Shown here: piece after piece, positions 23,125-34,050 of the stretch
Numbering within the stretch: position 1 is the stretch's first letter
How the letters are laid out: every line of letters begins with the position of its first letter
Assembly (NCBI RefSeq): GCF_043290135.1
Contig: NC_134702.1
Location: 192,170,491 to 192,234,490 of the forward strand
Direction of reading: 5' to 3'
Length of the DNA: 64,000 nt
Source: Rhipicephalus microplus
Lineage: Eukaryota > Arthropoda > Arachnida > Ixodida > Ixodidae
Position numbers and translations under genes: made by a program
The notes under the pieces: generated by a model
The model's input: the letters and a program-made list of their open reading frames with translations, nothing else
Told to the model about the DNA's origin: nothing
Database searches by the model: none

Positions 23125-23480
23125 CTCGCTTGATTTCGTGCCGGCTGCTTGTGCCCCGCGTTCTCCGACGACAGCGCAGCTCTGGCCGATTGGCTCGCCG
23201 TCATCTGCTGAAGCCGACAAGAGCTTTCGTCAAGCGGTGCCCAGTCCTCGGAATCCTGCAACCATGCCCATCTTTCTTACGTTCTCCTTTCTTCCATACG
23301 CGGCTATCGCTGCTCCTCTCTCTCTTCCTGCTCCTCTCTCTATTTTATACCTTTTAATCCTCGCTATACTTTTGATTCCTCTTTACCCCCATCCCCCGTG
23401 AGCTACTACTGAAGTGTCCTCCCCCCTGAGAGACAGTTGCAGGGCTCCTTTTATCTCCTTTTCAATTTAAGAATTCCTCC
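23125..23480 (+). mobile_element. Second copy of the retroelement 3' end family seen at 13117-13540
   Basis: Shares ACGACAGCGCAGCTCTGG, CTTTTAATCC, CCCCCGTGAGCTACTACTG, AAGTGTCCTCCCCCC and GAGACAGTTG with the insertion in LINE B. ORFs crossing it are antisense or pyrimidine-run artefacts. The left limit is approximate. Confidence 0.6.
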
Positions 23481-23767
23481 CCCCCCAATAAGTGTTTTGT
23501 TCACTCTCTCCAAACGCAAGACTATCGTCTTTCGACGACAATTGTAGTGTACCATGCAGATAGTGGGCCAAAGTTTTTATTGAGCGATACGTCATGAAAT
23601 GACGACAAACATATGTACAATTGTTGTACGCACAGACGTATGTTGAAGAGTTGCAGATGTTTGTATAACCAGTTGTTCGCATTTGCACAACGGTGTCAAC
23701 TGGAACATGCGTATTCACAACTTTCACTGATGGTGGCGTGACCATGCGGTTTCCGTCGTAACTTTCG

Positions 23768-24325
23768 TTTGGGGGATGATCACGCAGCCAACCAATGCCA
23801 TCATTCAGCCGGCATCTTTTCGGCGCTTCACTGTCGCTGGCGCTTCAGATTTTGTCACTGGTAATTTCTTCTACGGTTATTCTGAAGTCGGACAGGTACT
23901 GCAAGTCGTAGTAGCATTGATTTACACTTTATTCTTTGCTTGCTGAGCTAGAAGACTCATGAAATATGTTGGATGCCGCTGTGCAGACGCCGTGCAGTCA
24001 AAGGCAAGGTTTCCTGCTTTGCACGAATGCGGCCGCTCGCTTTTACCCGGCCATGGCACGAGCAGCGTTCACAAAGCTGTACGTGGAATCCTTCACACCG
24101 CAGCAGACGATAAACCTAGCGTTCGGAACATCTTTTCCTTGAATATACGCTGCACGCGCGTTTCTAAACATGCAGTGTCGTATATAATACATGCTAGAGT
24201 CAATGACCTGCTCAGCAAAGCCTTGACAACACGGTGGCTGCAGCCGAAAATTCTACGTAGTTCGAAGTGACGGGCACCCCGGCTGCGGCTGCCGGCGCAC
24301 CGGCTGCGTGATCCCCCAAACAAAA
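23768..24325. repeat. Interval with short terminal inverted repeats
   Basis: TTTGGGGGATGATCACGCAGCC at the left (about 23769-23790) and GGCTGCGTGATCCCCCAAA at the right (24301-24319) are inverted partners with a 3-base difference. The interior has no domain that I recognise. It could be a small MITE. Confidence 0.3.
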
Positions 24326-24800
24326 ACTGTGTTGGGCTTGCACTAGCGCCCACTCTAGGCGGTGAAGGTTGCGAATTAGCAACAGCGGAACCTGGTAGGA
24401 AGCGCTGATGCTCGCCAAGATGCTGGCCCTGAACACTGCTACATAAATGAACCTAAGTGCATGGCAACTAACGACAATTGACGTTAACACGACGTGACGG
24501 CTGTATCAAAGGAGTACATATGTATTTTTTATAAAAAAAGTTAGGCAGCAGTGCAACCACTATTGACGTTCCAAGAAGATTAGCGTCTATTTGAAAAGTG
24601 GTTCCAAGACCTGGTGTAGCTCTGTGCTCAAATGCTTCATTTCCACGAAATATGCTTGGATTCGATTACAACTGTGACCCTAACATTTATTCTTTACATT
24701 TGTCAGGTCGACGCTACTGACGTTGGGCATTTCTAACGCTCACGCGTTAAAAATGTCCATGTGTGTTCTCGTCATTCTTGGGTATATCCTAAGTGTAGAT
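24326..24800. other. No recognisable feature
   Basis: No motif or matched repeat seen. Confidence 0.3.
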
Positions 24801-24805
24801 CACCT

Positions 24806-24858
24806 GTGGCACATACCCGCATACAAGCGGCATATACCCGCCCATGGGTATGTGCCAC
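24806..24858. repeat. Perfect 13-bp inverted repeat (hairpin)
   Basis: GTGGCACATACCC at 24806-24818 pairs with GGGTATGTGCCAC at 24846-24858 across a 27-base loop. Confidence 0.7.
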
Positions 24859-25009
24859 TGTCTGGCAGGAAATGTTGGACGACGAACGCGACGGGATTTC
24901 GACATTATTATTGTATTGACCAGCGCGTCAGATTCGCCTAACCATTTTACAATTCCATACGAATAAAGTTGAAGGGGGGACCATGAGAGCACTCAAACGT
25001 AAGCGGATG

Positions 25010-25089
25010 GATAGATAGATAGATAGATAGATAGATACATAGATAGGTACATTGATAGATAGATAGATACATAGATAGATAGATAGATG

Positions 25090-25149
<60 letters not shown>

Positions 25150-25150
25150 C
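25010..25150. repeat. (GATA)n microsatellite
   Basis: Almost pure GATA repeats with a few GATACATA and GATGGATA variants. They end in GATACGCGTAATGTCACC and AAAGTTCGCTTTGAAACGCT, a boundary that recurs, inverted, at 49950-49990. Confidence 0.9.
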
Positions 25151-25184
25151 GCGTAATGTCACCAAAGTTCGCTTTGAAACGCTT

Positions 25185-26395
25185 CACATTTGGCCGACCA
25201 TTTACTCTTTCCCGCTTTCCTGTGGCTCACATGATTCAGTGGTTCACATGAACGCTCGCTGTGCTGATAATAAAAGTGGAAAATAGGTAACAAAAAATTG
25301 AGTGATCCTAAAGCTTTGTCTTTAAAAATTGAACGCGACAGCGACATCCTGTTTTTAGTGCGTATTTTCAAACAATTAGTTCTTGAAACATTTAATAGAA
25401 CATTTCCTCTTTCCCACTTTCCTGTGGCTCACAGAATTAAGTGGCTCACATGAACGCTCACTGTGCGGTTAATAAAAGTGGAAATTAGGTAACAAAAAAA
25501 CTGAGAGACCCTAAAGCTTTGTCTTTAAAAATTGAACGTGACAGCATCTTTTTTAGTGCGTATTTTCAATCAATTATTTCTTGAACCATTTAAAAGGACA
25601 TTTTCTATTTCCCACTTTCCTGTGGCTCACATGATTCAGTGGCTCACACGAACGCTCGCTGTGCAGTTATTAAAAGTGGAAAATAGGTAACAAAAAATTG
25701 AGTGACCCTAAAGCTTTGACTTTGAAAATTAAGCGAGACAGCGACATCCTGTTTTAGTGCGTATTTCAAACACTTAGTTCTTGAAACATTTAAAAGAACA
25801 TTTCCTATTTCCCGCATTCCTGTGGCTCACGTGATTCAGTGGCTCACATGAACGCTCGCTGTGCAGTTAATAAAAGTGGAAAATAGGTAACAAAAATTGA
25901 GTGACCCTAAAGCTTTGTCTTTAAAATTGAACGCGACAGCGACATCCTGTTTTTAGTGCGTATTTTCAAACAATTAGTTCTTGAAACATTTAATAGAACA
26001 TTTTCTCTTTCCCACTTTCCTGTGGCTCACATAATTAGGTGGCTCACATGAACGCTCGCTGTGTGGTTAATAAAAGTGGAAATTAAGTAACAAAAAACTG
26101 AGTGACCCTAAAGCTTTGTGTTTAAAAATTGAACGCGACAGCAACATCTTGTTTTAGTGCGTATTTCAAACATTTAGCTCTTGAAACGTTTAAAAGAGCG
26201 TTTCCTCTTTCCCGTTTTCCTGTGGCTCACATGATTCATTGACTCACATGAACGCTCGCTGTGCGGTGAATAAAAGTGAAAATTAAGTAAAAAAAATTGA
26301 GTGACCCTTAAGCTTTGCCTTAGAAATTGAACGTGACAGCGACATCCTGTTCCTAGTGCGTATTTCAAGCAATTATTTCTTGAAACTTTTTAGAA
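25185..26395. repeat. Six-copy ~200-bp tandem satellite
   Basis: The block CCCNCTTTCCTGTGGCTCAC starts at 25211, 25413, 25611, 25811, 26011 and 26211, giving periods of 198-202 bases. Each unit also carries TGAACGCTC(G/A)CTGTG, AATAAAAGTGG, GACCCTAAAGCTTTG and CGACAGC. Units differ from each other by substitutions and small indels. Short minus-strand ORFs in the units are incidental. Confidence 0.9.
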
Positions 26396-26672
26396 TATGC
26401 TAAGTACCAACTGTACGTGGCCTCATGGTAACAGGCAAAGTAGCTTGAGTGCCTTTTGTGCTGGGGCACCGGATTCCAACCAAGGAGCTAATATGATAAT
26501 GACATATCCTGACGTCCATCGGCAATAGATGCTTGTACCACGCATTATTACAGCGAAATTTCATGTTGCATTGGGAGACATGTATACTGGCTGCTTGTAT
26601 TTGTGAAGCATAAAAGCTACTTTCTATTGCATTTCTAAGCATAGGAAGATCTTGTCGCTGTTTTCACAAGCA

Positions 26673-27185
26673 GGGGCATGGTCGTGTGGTATAACTTCCA
26701 CTTGCTACGCAAACTACCCGGGTTTGAACCCCTCTCGGACCCAAACAACCGTGCTTCGGTCCCCGCTTAGTATCCAAATTTTTATCATTTATTTATTTCA
26801 TTTACATTGTTCTCAACTTTTCGGTCACGCGCAAGGTGATGTTTTTTGATTGATTGATTGATTGATATGTAGGGTTTAACGTCCCAAAACCATCATATGA
26901 TTATGAGAGACGCCGTAGTGGAGGGCTCCCGAAATTTCGACCACCTAGAGTTCTCTAACGTGCACCCAAATCTGAGCACACGGGCCTACAACATTTCCTC
27001 CTCTATCAGAAATGCAGCCGGCGCAGACGGGATACGAACCCGCGACCTGCGGGTCAGCAGCCGAATACCTTAGCCACTAGGCCACCGCGGCGAGGCAAGG
27101 TGATGTTTTTTCACTCACAACTAACGACGCCAACGCCTACGCCATAATTTCTGCGAAACGTGCTTTTTAACACTATTGCGTTAAA
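26673..27185 (+). mobile_element. Second tRNA-derived SINE family, split by a Ruka insertion
   Basis: The head has an A-box-like TGGTCGTGTGGT (26679-26690) and a B box GGTTTGAACCC (26721-26731), followed by TCGGACCCAA and a T-rich spacer to GCGCAAGGTGATG. The body resumes after the nested Ruka as TTTTTTCACTCACAACTAAC, GACGCCAACGCC, TTTCTGCGAAACG and ends ATTGCGTTAAA (27185). I recognise the body as one common in tick sequences but cannot name the family. Pol III promoter boxes appear intact. Confidence 0.7.
26847..27094 (-). mobile_element. Ruka-type SINE, full length, nested in another SINE
   Basis: On the plus strand it runs from a (GATT)n tail through GGTTTAACGTCCCAAAACC and ATATGATTATGAGAGACG to the tRNA-like head GGGATACGAACCCGCGACC, then CCTTAGCCACTAGGCCACC. 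Orientation is therefore minus. It is flanked by identical 17-bp duplications GCAAGGTGATGTTTTTT at 26830-26846 and 27095-27111. This is the best preserved Ruka in the window. Confidence 0.95.
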
Positions 27186-28845
27186 GCACTTTAAAACTGC
27201 AGTGCACACACAGTTAAAATAGCGGGGACAAAACTGAATAATAAAACAGTTATGGTTGCATATTTATAGTTGCATAGTTTGACCAAAATTTTCTACGACA
27301 CTTTTAATATGAGAAACAACAATAAGCACAAAGTTTTCTTTTTTCGGTATGCCCTGGGATGGCGGAACATAAATTTTGGTGTGACGAGAGATTTTTAAAA
27401 AATCAAGGATTGACCTTCTGAATAAACTTGCGGCATCTTCTTGTGTTGAATAAGTGGCTTGCTTTAGGTGCCTACTCAACGATTGGTGCCGCGATTCATT
27501 GGAACCTCCTTTTCCAATGGTTGGTCACGTTGCACGTCGCTCGCACATGTCATACCTAGAGTGTGTATATCTTTTAAAATGCTATCAGAGATTTCCATGC
27601 GTCGTGCTAATAACTTTTGTATTGCTGAAAGTTCTTCGCCATTCAGCGATACCGCCATGTTTTTTTTTTCTTTCGCAATTACCATTTCAGATGTGTTATA
27701 AAGATGAAAACAGTGCGCTAAAAGATAGCTGTTACAAGAAGAGATAGCCCAGATATATAGCTCAGAAAATTGAGCTGCGCGGTTTCAAAATCAGTACAGA
27801 ATGGAGGGTGTGAAAAAAGTAAAAGCAAAAAGTCTTGCTTTAAAGGAGAAGCAATGAATGCCGTCGCAACGAATTACACCGCCATGCGAAGTAAGGCTGG
27901 TAGCAAACCAGTTTCAATTTTATCTCACGTAACTATGATATGCTGGTGTAAGCGAATACGAATGCTCTGAGCAGTGCGCCAATTTTTATGCTGTATTTCC
28001 TCTTAATACGCAGTAAGCGGTAAAGGTACGCTTTCTATTCGAGACACCACTGGTGTCTGTGCAGAGAGCGTGTGCGCCAGTGAGCGCTGACGGCACGGAA
28101 CTGCAGCTTCGAGCAGTGCGTGAGTCCGCAAGTGTGTGCCGTTATTTCTCGACTTCGCTTCATTTGTATTACGCTATTCTTAAAAGTGTACTCATTGATA
28201 CTAAAATCTCAGTCAAGTTCTAAATCGTCTGTTATATAGCATCCAAAACATAGGACTCTATGTTCCAAGAAAAAGGAAACTGTTCACTTGTAGCATACAA
28301 CGTCATGTTGCGTAACTTCCAGCCTGAGCTGAAGTTTCCGTGGTGGTTCGAAAAGCTACTAAGGCTGCGTGAATTGAGAAGCTTCAGCGCCCTGCAGCGA
28401 ATCTGCACACTTCGTATATTCAACATTGTGCGCTGTGAAATACACAACATGCACTGTCGATGGTCCGAAAATTCCTATTTGACCATTGGAGAGAGCGCTT
28501 AGTATGAAAAATACATTGAAGCGTGAAGTACAGCCCCGCAGGAGTAACACATGAGGTACACGTGAATTTTCTAAAAAGAAAAAGACAGTCCCCTTGCGAG
28601 TTGGAACATAATGTCGGTGGCCATGGACAGTGTAATCAGCGGAAAGACTCTGTGAAATAATACTTGTGATGTCCTTGTACACTTGTTCTATTCAAATTAT
28701 ATAACGGACACAACAGCCTCGCCGACCGTAAAAACAAACCATCGAGCACGCCGCGTGCGTGCTGTACCAGCTCTCAGCTTTCCAATGAAACGGCTCTTTT
28801 TGTGTTTTCAATCCTCAATTAATTTACTGCTGAATGGAGCTCATC
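27186..28845. other. No recognisable feature
   Basis: Several ORFs of 60-107 codons occur on both strands, none with a domain that I recognise and none supported by splice or repeat structure. An 8-bp-arm palindrome AGACACCACTGGTGTCT lies near 28041. Confidence 0.4.
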
Positions 28846-28849
28846 GAAC

Positions 28850-29800
<951 letters not shown>

Positions 29801-29869
29801 TCGAACGTTCGCTACATTTCTTTGTTGTTTTGCTAAAAAACTAATATATTGCGCAGCATTGATTTGATT

Positions 29870-32415
29870 GCTACAGTTTGAGCAACAGAGTCAACAAGAC
29901 CTTAGACATTTGACGTACAACTTTATTACCCCGTAAAAACCCACGGATTGCTCAATGACTTGTGTTTTTGAAGAATTAGTGCACTTTGTCGTGTTGCTTC
30001 TTACTAGGCATACATGCAGCGTTGAATTCATGCTCAATACACTCACTACAAATAAAAGTGTTCTGTTATGGACGAAGAGCCTGTATGCAAAAGTGACGTA
30101 AGAAAAGAAAACTTTCTAGTTTTACAATAAACAAACCGTGTTTCGTGCGCTCATGTGTTTTGACGCATGAGACGTGTGCCCCACGTAGACGGAATTAGCG
30201 AATATGTTCTTATGATAGCATCACTTGCGATGAATAAAAGTTATTGAGGACGTGTACAACTCTGTTTTCAGCAGGTATAAAAAGTAGATACACACAAGCC
30301 AAAAGGATCTTTATATGTTACCCAGAATTGAAGGTTTGCTGGCAGAGCCCGCAATCATCGGCTATTTATGCTCAATATAACTAGTGGTTCTTGTTGTTTG
30401 TTTCGATGCTCTGTTGCATCGCAGTTGTAAAAATATTGAAATCCGAGTACCCTGCCCTTATATTGTTATCTTGGGATAACACGCACTGATACACTGTTGC
30501 ACCTTGACAACTTGTGCGTAAACGCCAGTGTTTCATATTTCCTGACTTCATTTACCCCAAAATTATACCACTTGCAAATGACTCAAGTATTGTTTCCCCC
30601 ACTCTCTCTTGCGCCTCAAAACGCCCAATTTAGACATGACTTCATGTTCACGCTCATGCTTACTCAATTTAATGAAAAATATTGTAGTTGCTCTCCCGTA
30701 CGACTTTCCATTTCGTGATGTTCTGCTGGAGCACTATGTATAACGGGCATCCGTCGAAAGTTTGTGGCAGTAATGTTTACAGGTATACGAGCTAGGAACG
30801 AGGCTCTTTCTCACCTGCGAGGTCACCCAATCAAGCACGTTGCCATAATCTGAAACCCCTAATGAAAAGAAAATTATATAATGTGAATGGTATAGTCCGG
30901 GCTTAAGGTTCTATCTCATATAACCCTATATTTTGGTAGAAGGTAACATAAACAGCCATTATGTTTTAGATACTCGCCGGGTCAGATCTTAACCACGTGC
31001 TTTATTCGACGGCCCTCGGCAGTATGTAAAGCATCATAGTACACTTCAAGAGTGCGGCGGGGCACGCGAATGCCGAAAAAGCGAAATTTGAAAACTTGAT
31101 ATGCTTGAGTTGCTTGGGAGTCCTACATGCCGGGGTACTTTTGACTGATTATTAATGAAAAGAGTTTTGAGATCTGGGGTTTTGAGATGACCACAGCTGC
31201 GTTTTCTTTACCTAACCGTTCAGAGCTTATGCGTCAAAACACTTTTTGATGTGGCGCAACAGTACTTATTAGAATAGAGATTTACAGTGAACTACGTTTG
31301 GCAGCCGGCATTTTTTCTCTTCTATTTTCTTCATATACGCGGATTATTCAGGGCAATACGAGTGCACAAGTCGCGGCCTCCCGTGGCAATCTCAGCAACG
31401 ACTGAGCACACCGTGTTCAAGTAAGCCAAAGGCTGATATAACGGATGTGACAAGAAATTTTTGAGCTTCTTCAGTCATTTGTAGAAAGCAATCTTTAGCT
31501 GATTTTGAAAATTTATTGTGAATTCTGGGCCACGTGTTGCGCTATAATATTTGGCTTGCGTGTTTTCGAAAACCTCTACTATTGATGAGCGGCGTTTTCT
31601 GACTCTGTTCAAAAAGTGTTGCAGGGCCCCTTAATGACTCATTTCATGGTTTCTTTGTTTAGTGCTAATTTGGCATCAGTAGGATGAGTGATCGTTTTCA
31701 GTATATACGTATTGAATGCGGTGTGTAAATGGCCTCCTGCTTTCCTGTGTGTCTGCAGCGAAACCATTTATAACCATTGAATACGTACTTGAGTGTTCTA
31801 AATACAGACAAATAATGAAGCACTGCCTTCTGCGAGAGTTACGTTGTTGTTCTGTATTTAGAATGCGACTTGTATTTCACTGTGCGCATTCTATAAAGTG
31901 CTCTTGACTTCGGAATGATTTTTCAATTGAAGAAGTCAAAAAACAGAAATGCATGTGAGATGTATGTCGGAATAGGGGTCTTCGAATAATATAGTCAGTG
32001 TATTTTTAACGTTTTTGAATGGAACTCTTGATTCAGTAGGGTATTATGCAATTTTTTACAGGAAGGGGCGAGGCTTTCTTGCTCCTAAAATAACAGTGCA
32101 CCAAGCTAACATCACATCGCAGGTAGTGCTATGAGCTACTGAAAGCACACACATTCCTACCACTTCCACCTATGTATAAAGAAAAATTCGCTATCGAAAT
32201 ATCTCAAAATTTGTGCCAAGAAATTCAGGTTATATCGCCAAGTAAGCGTTGACACGACGGTGCCACTTAACACCATAGCTACAGCATGCTGCTTTGCTAA
32301 GATGGTCAACGCGGACGAATGCACGGCCTCTAGTTGAACCGAACGTCAAGAACCCGCACTAGTCAAAGTGTACACGATAGAAGAAGAATGCCTATTTCGG
32401 CTACTTGTTTGAATT
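29870..32415. other. No recognisable feature
   Basis: AT-rich, with short ORFs only; no repeats matched within the window. It looks like single-copy intergenic or intronic DNA. Confidence 0.4.
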
Positions 32416-32579
32416 CCATGGTCATAGGAGTTGCAGCGCAAGCACGAAAATGTTGGAACGAAAGCGTATGGAAGGCGAGAAACGAGAGGCAAACAGAAAC
32501 AAAACGTTTTCGTTTCTCACCCTCCGTACGCTTTTCTTCCAGCACTTTCATGCTTGTTATGCAACTCCTACTAACGTGG
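32416..32579. repeat. Long imperfect hairpin (~58-bp arms)
   Basis: The left arm 32427-32485 and the right arm 32511-32568 are inverted repeats matching at about 48 of 58 positions, with a 25-base loop. GGAGTTGCA at the outer end and GAGAAACG at the inner end are perfectly paired. Weaker pairing may extend to 32416 and 32579. Candidates are a small MITE or a source of double-stranded small RNA. Confidence 0.8.
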
Positions 32580-32599
32580 TACGCTAAAGGAATAACACT

Positions 32600-33231
32600 A
32601 CAGGTATTCTCATGATATCATATGGCTTGTAGACAGAAATTAGTCTTAGTTGAGGCATACAATACGCAGGCATGATAATGCTTTCAATTACTTTATCTCA
32701 TTTCATAAGACTACGCTGTATCAGATTTCAGGAAAGACAGGGACATAATTCAGACTGAGAAGCCGTAAGATATTTTACTGCGAACAAGGCGAGCGATGCA
32801 ATCGCGTTTGTAAGCTCGGTTTTACTCGATTCCCATGCGTTCAGTGGCAGTAAGCCTACGGCGGCGGAACTCTTCCATTGTGATTATAAAGTGATTCAGG
32901 GAACAGGACATATAGTTGTGGCAAATCGCCAGAAGAGAGCTACACCCATTCGAAATGACTGACGCAGACATCAGCTGTGTGCGTCAGTGCAGTGCACGAA
33001 TGAGTACAGTCATACACGACAAAAAAAAATAAAGCGCATCCTTTGTTCATTCAATTCATTGCTTGAGTTGGAGTTTTGTTAAGGCGGTGCAGTTTCCGTT
33101 TGGCAACCACCTCACCTATGCGGATGTGAATGTGGGGACACGCAAAACCAGTACACTCAGCCCGAGCCACGTGGTGACCGTTGTCCAAATGATTTAATTA
33201 CCTGCTACAAAAGAACACGCGCTTACAACGA
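32600..33231. other. No recognisable feature
   Basis: No motif seen. If the ORF at 33265 is a real gene, its promoter or upstream exons would lie here; no TATA box or splice signal was decisive. Confidence 0.3.
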
Positions 33232-33264
33232 ATGGCATGGTCGTTCTCTGGCAAAGTTATAAGC

Positions 33265-33546
33265 ATGAAGTACGTCGCACTTGCCCTCACAGCCATTACC
33301 TTCGAAACTGACTGTGCAGTGGCGAGTTCTAGCTGGCCCAAAATTATTCCGGACCTCGGATTCTATAAGGACGAAACCTTCGTATGTTTCTGGGGCGTAA
33401 ATGCACACAAATGTAAAATGCACTGCGAGCCTAGAACCGATAAAACTGTGACAAGAGAAGCCAACAGATATTGTTCATGCAATGCTAACTTATTTGACGA
33501 CAGCTTCTTTATGAGCGGTGTCCGACAACTATATGTGTCATGCTAA
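33265..33546 (+). CDS. Candidate small secreted cysteine-rich protein
   Basis: A 93-codon frame opens at the ATG at 33265; an in-frame ATG 11 codons upstream (33232) is possible, but the later one gives a better leader. The N-terminus MKYVALALTAITF resembles a signal peptide h-region, followed by acidic and small residues, so cleavage near residue 20 is plausible. The mature part has C-x8-C-x3-C-x15-C-x-C plus a C-terminal Cys. C-x3-C and C-x-C at this spacing are reminiscent of CSab (defensin-like) peptides, but the expected fourth Cys position is Arg. A possible AATAAA lies at 33797. I do not recognise the family. It could be an unspliced single-exon salivary-type peptide, one exon of a larger gene, or a chance ORF. 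It is one of the few non-transposon ORFs with protein-like features. Confidence 0.4.
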   Translation: MKYVALALTAITFETDCAVASSSWPKIIPDLGFYKDETFVCFWGVNAHKCKMHCEPRTDKTVTREANRYCSCNANLFDDSFFMSGVRQLYVSC

Positions 33547-33804
33547 AAGTCCATCCGGCTGACCTCTTTAAATTGAGTGCGATGCGTGTTTAATTTTGCT
33601 CAACTTGGTACTAAGCAAAATAGACGCAATCTCTAATTGTCGAGAAGGGTGACTGTCCTTCAAAGAGGCGCTAGTGTCGTTACGAATACTGATCACTTTA
33701 ATTTACTTCAAGTTCCGTCCAAACACAAAAATGCAAAACGCTAGTTAGACGTGCTATTGAAAAGTAGGCTCTCTGAGTAGATATGTAAACACGTGAATAA
33801 ATTG

Positions 33805-34050
33805 ATTTGATTATTTTATATGAATGATTTAACAACTTATAACAACCATAGTATTTTAAGAGACGCTGTAGTAGAAGGCTCCAGAAATTTAGACCACTCG
33901 GAGATCTTTAACGTGCACCCAAATCTGAGCACATGGGCATACAGCATTTTCGCCTCCATTGAAAATGCAGGCGCCGCAACCGGGATTCTATCGTGCGACT
34001 TGCGGGACAGCAGGCGAGTACTTTAGCCACTAGACCACCGTGGTGGCTCA
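33805..34050 (-). mobile_element. Ruka-type SINE, old copy
   Basis: Plus-strand blocks AAGAGACGCTGTAGTAGAAG, TTTAACGTGCACCCAAATCT, GAGCACATGGGC, GAAAATGCAGGCGCCGC and CCACTAGACCACCG follow the Ruka order; the head is at the right. The B-box region has decayed to GGGATTCTATCGTGCGAC. No target-site duplication was recognised. Confidence 0.8.

Noticed and set aside
23016..23401. 113- and 87-codon plus-strand ORFs
   Set aside because: They read through the pyrimidine-rich retroelement 3' end that also occurs at 13117-13540.
24947..25187. ORFs reading repeated YLSI
   Set aside because: Pure GATA microsatellite.
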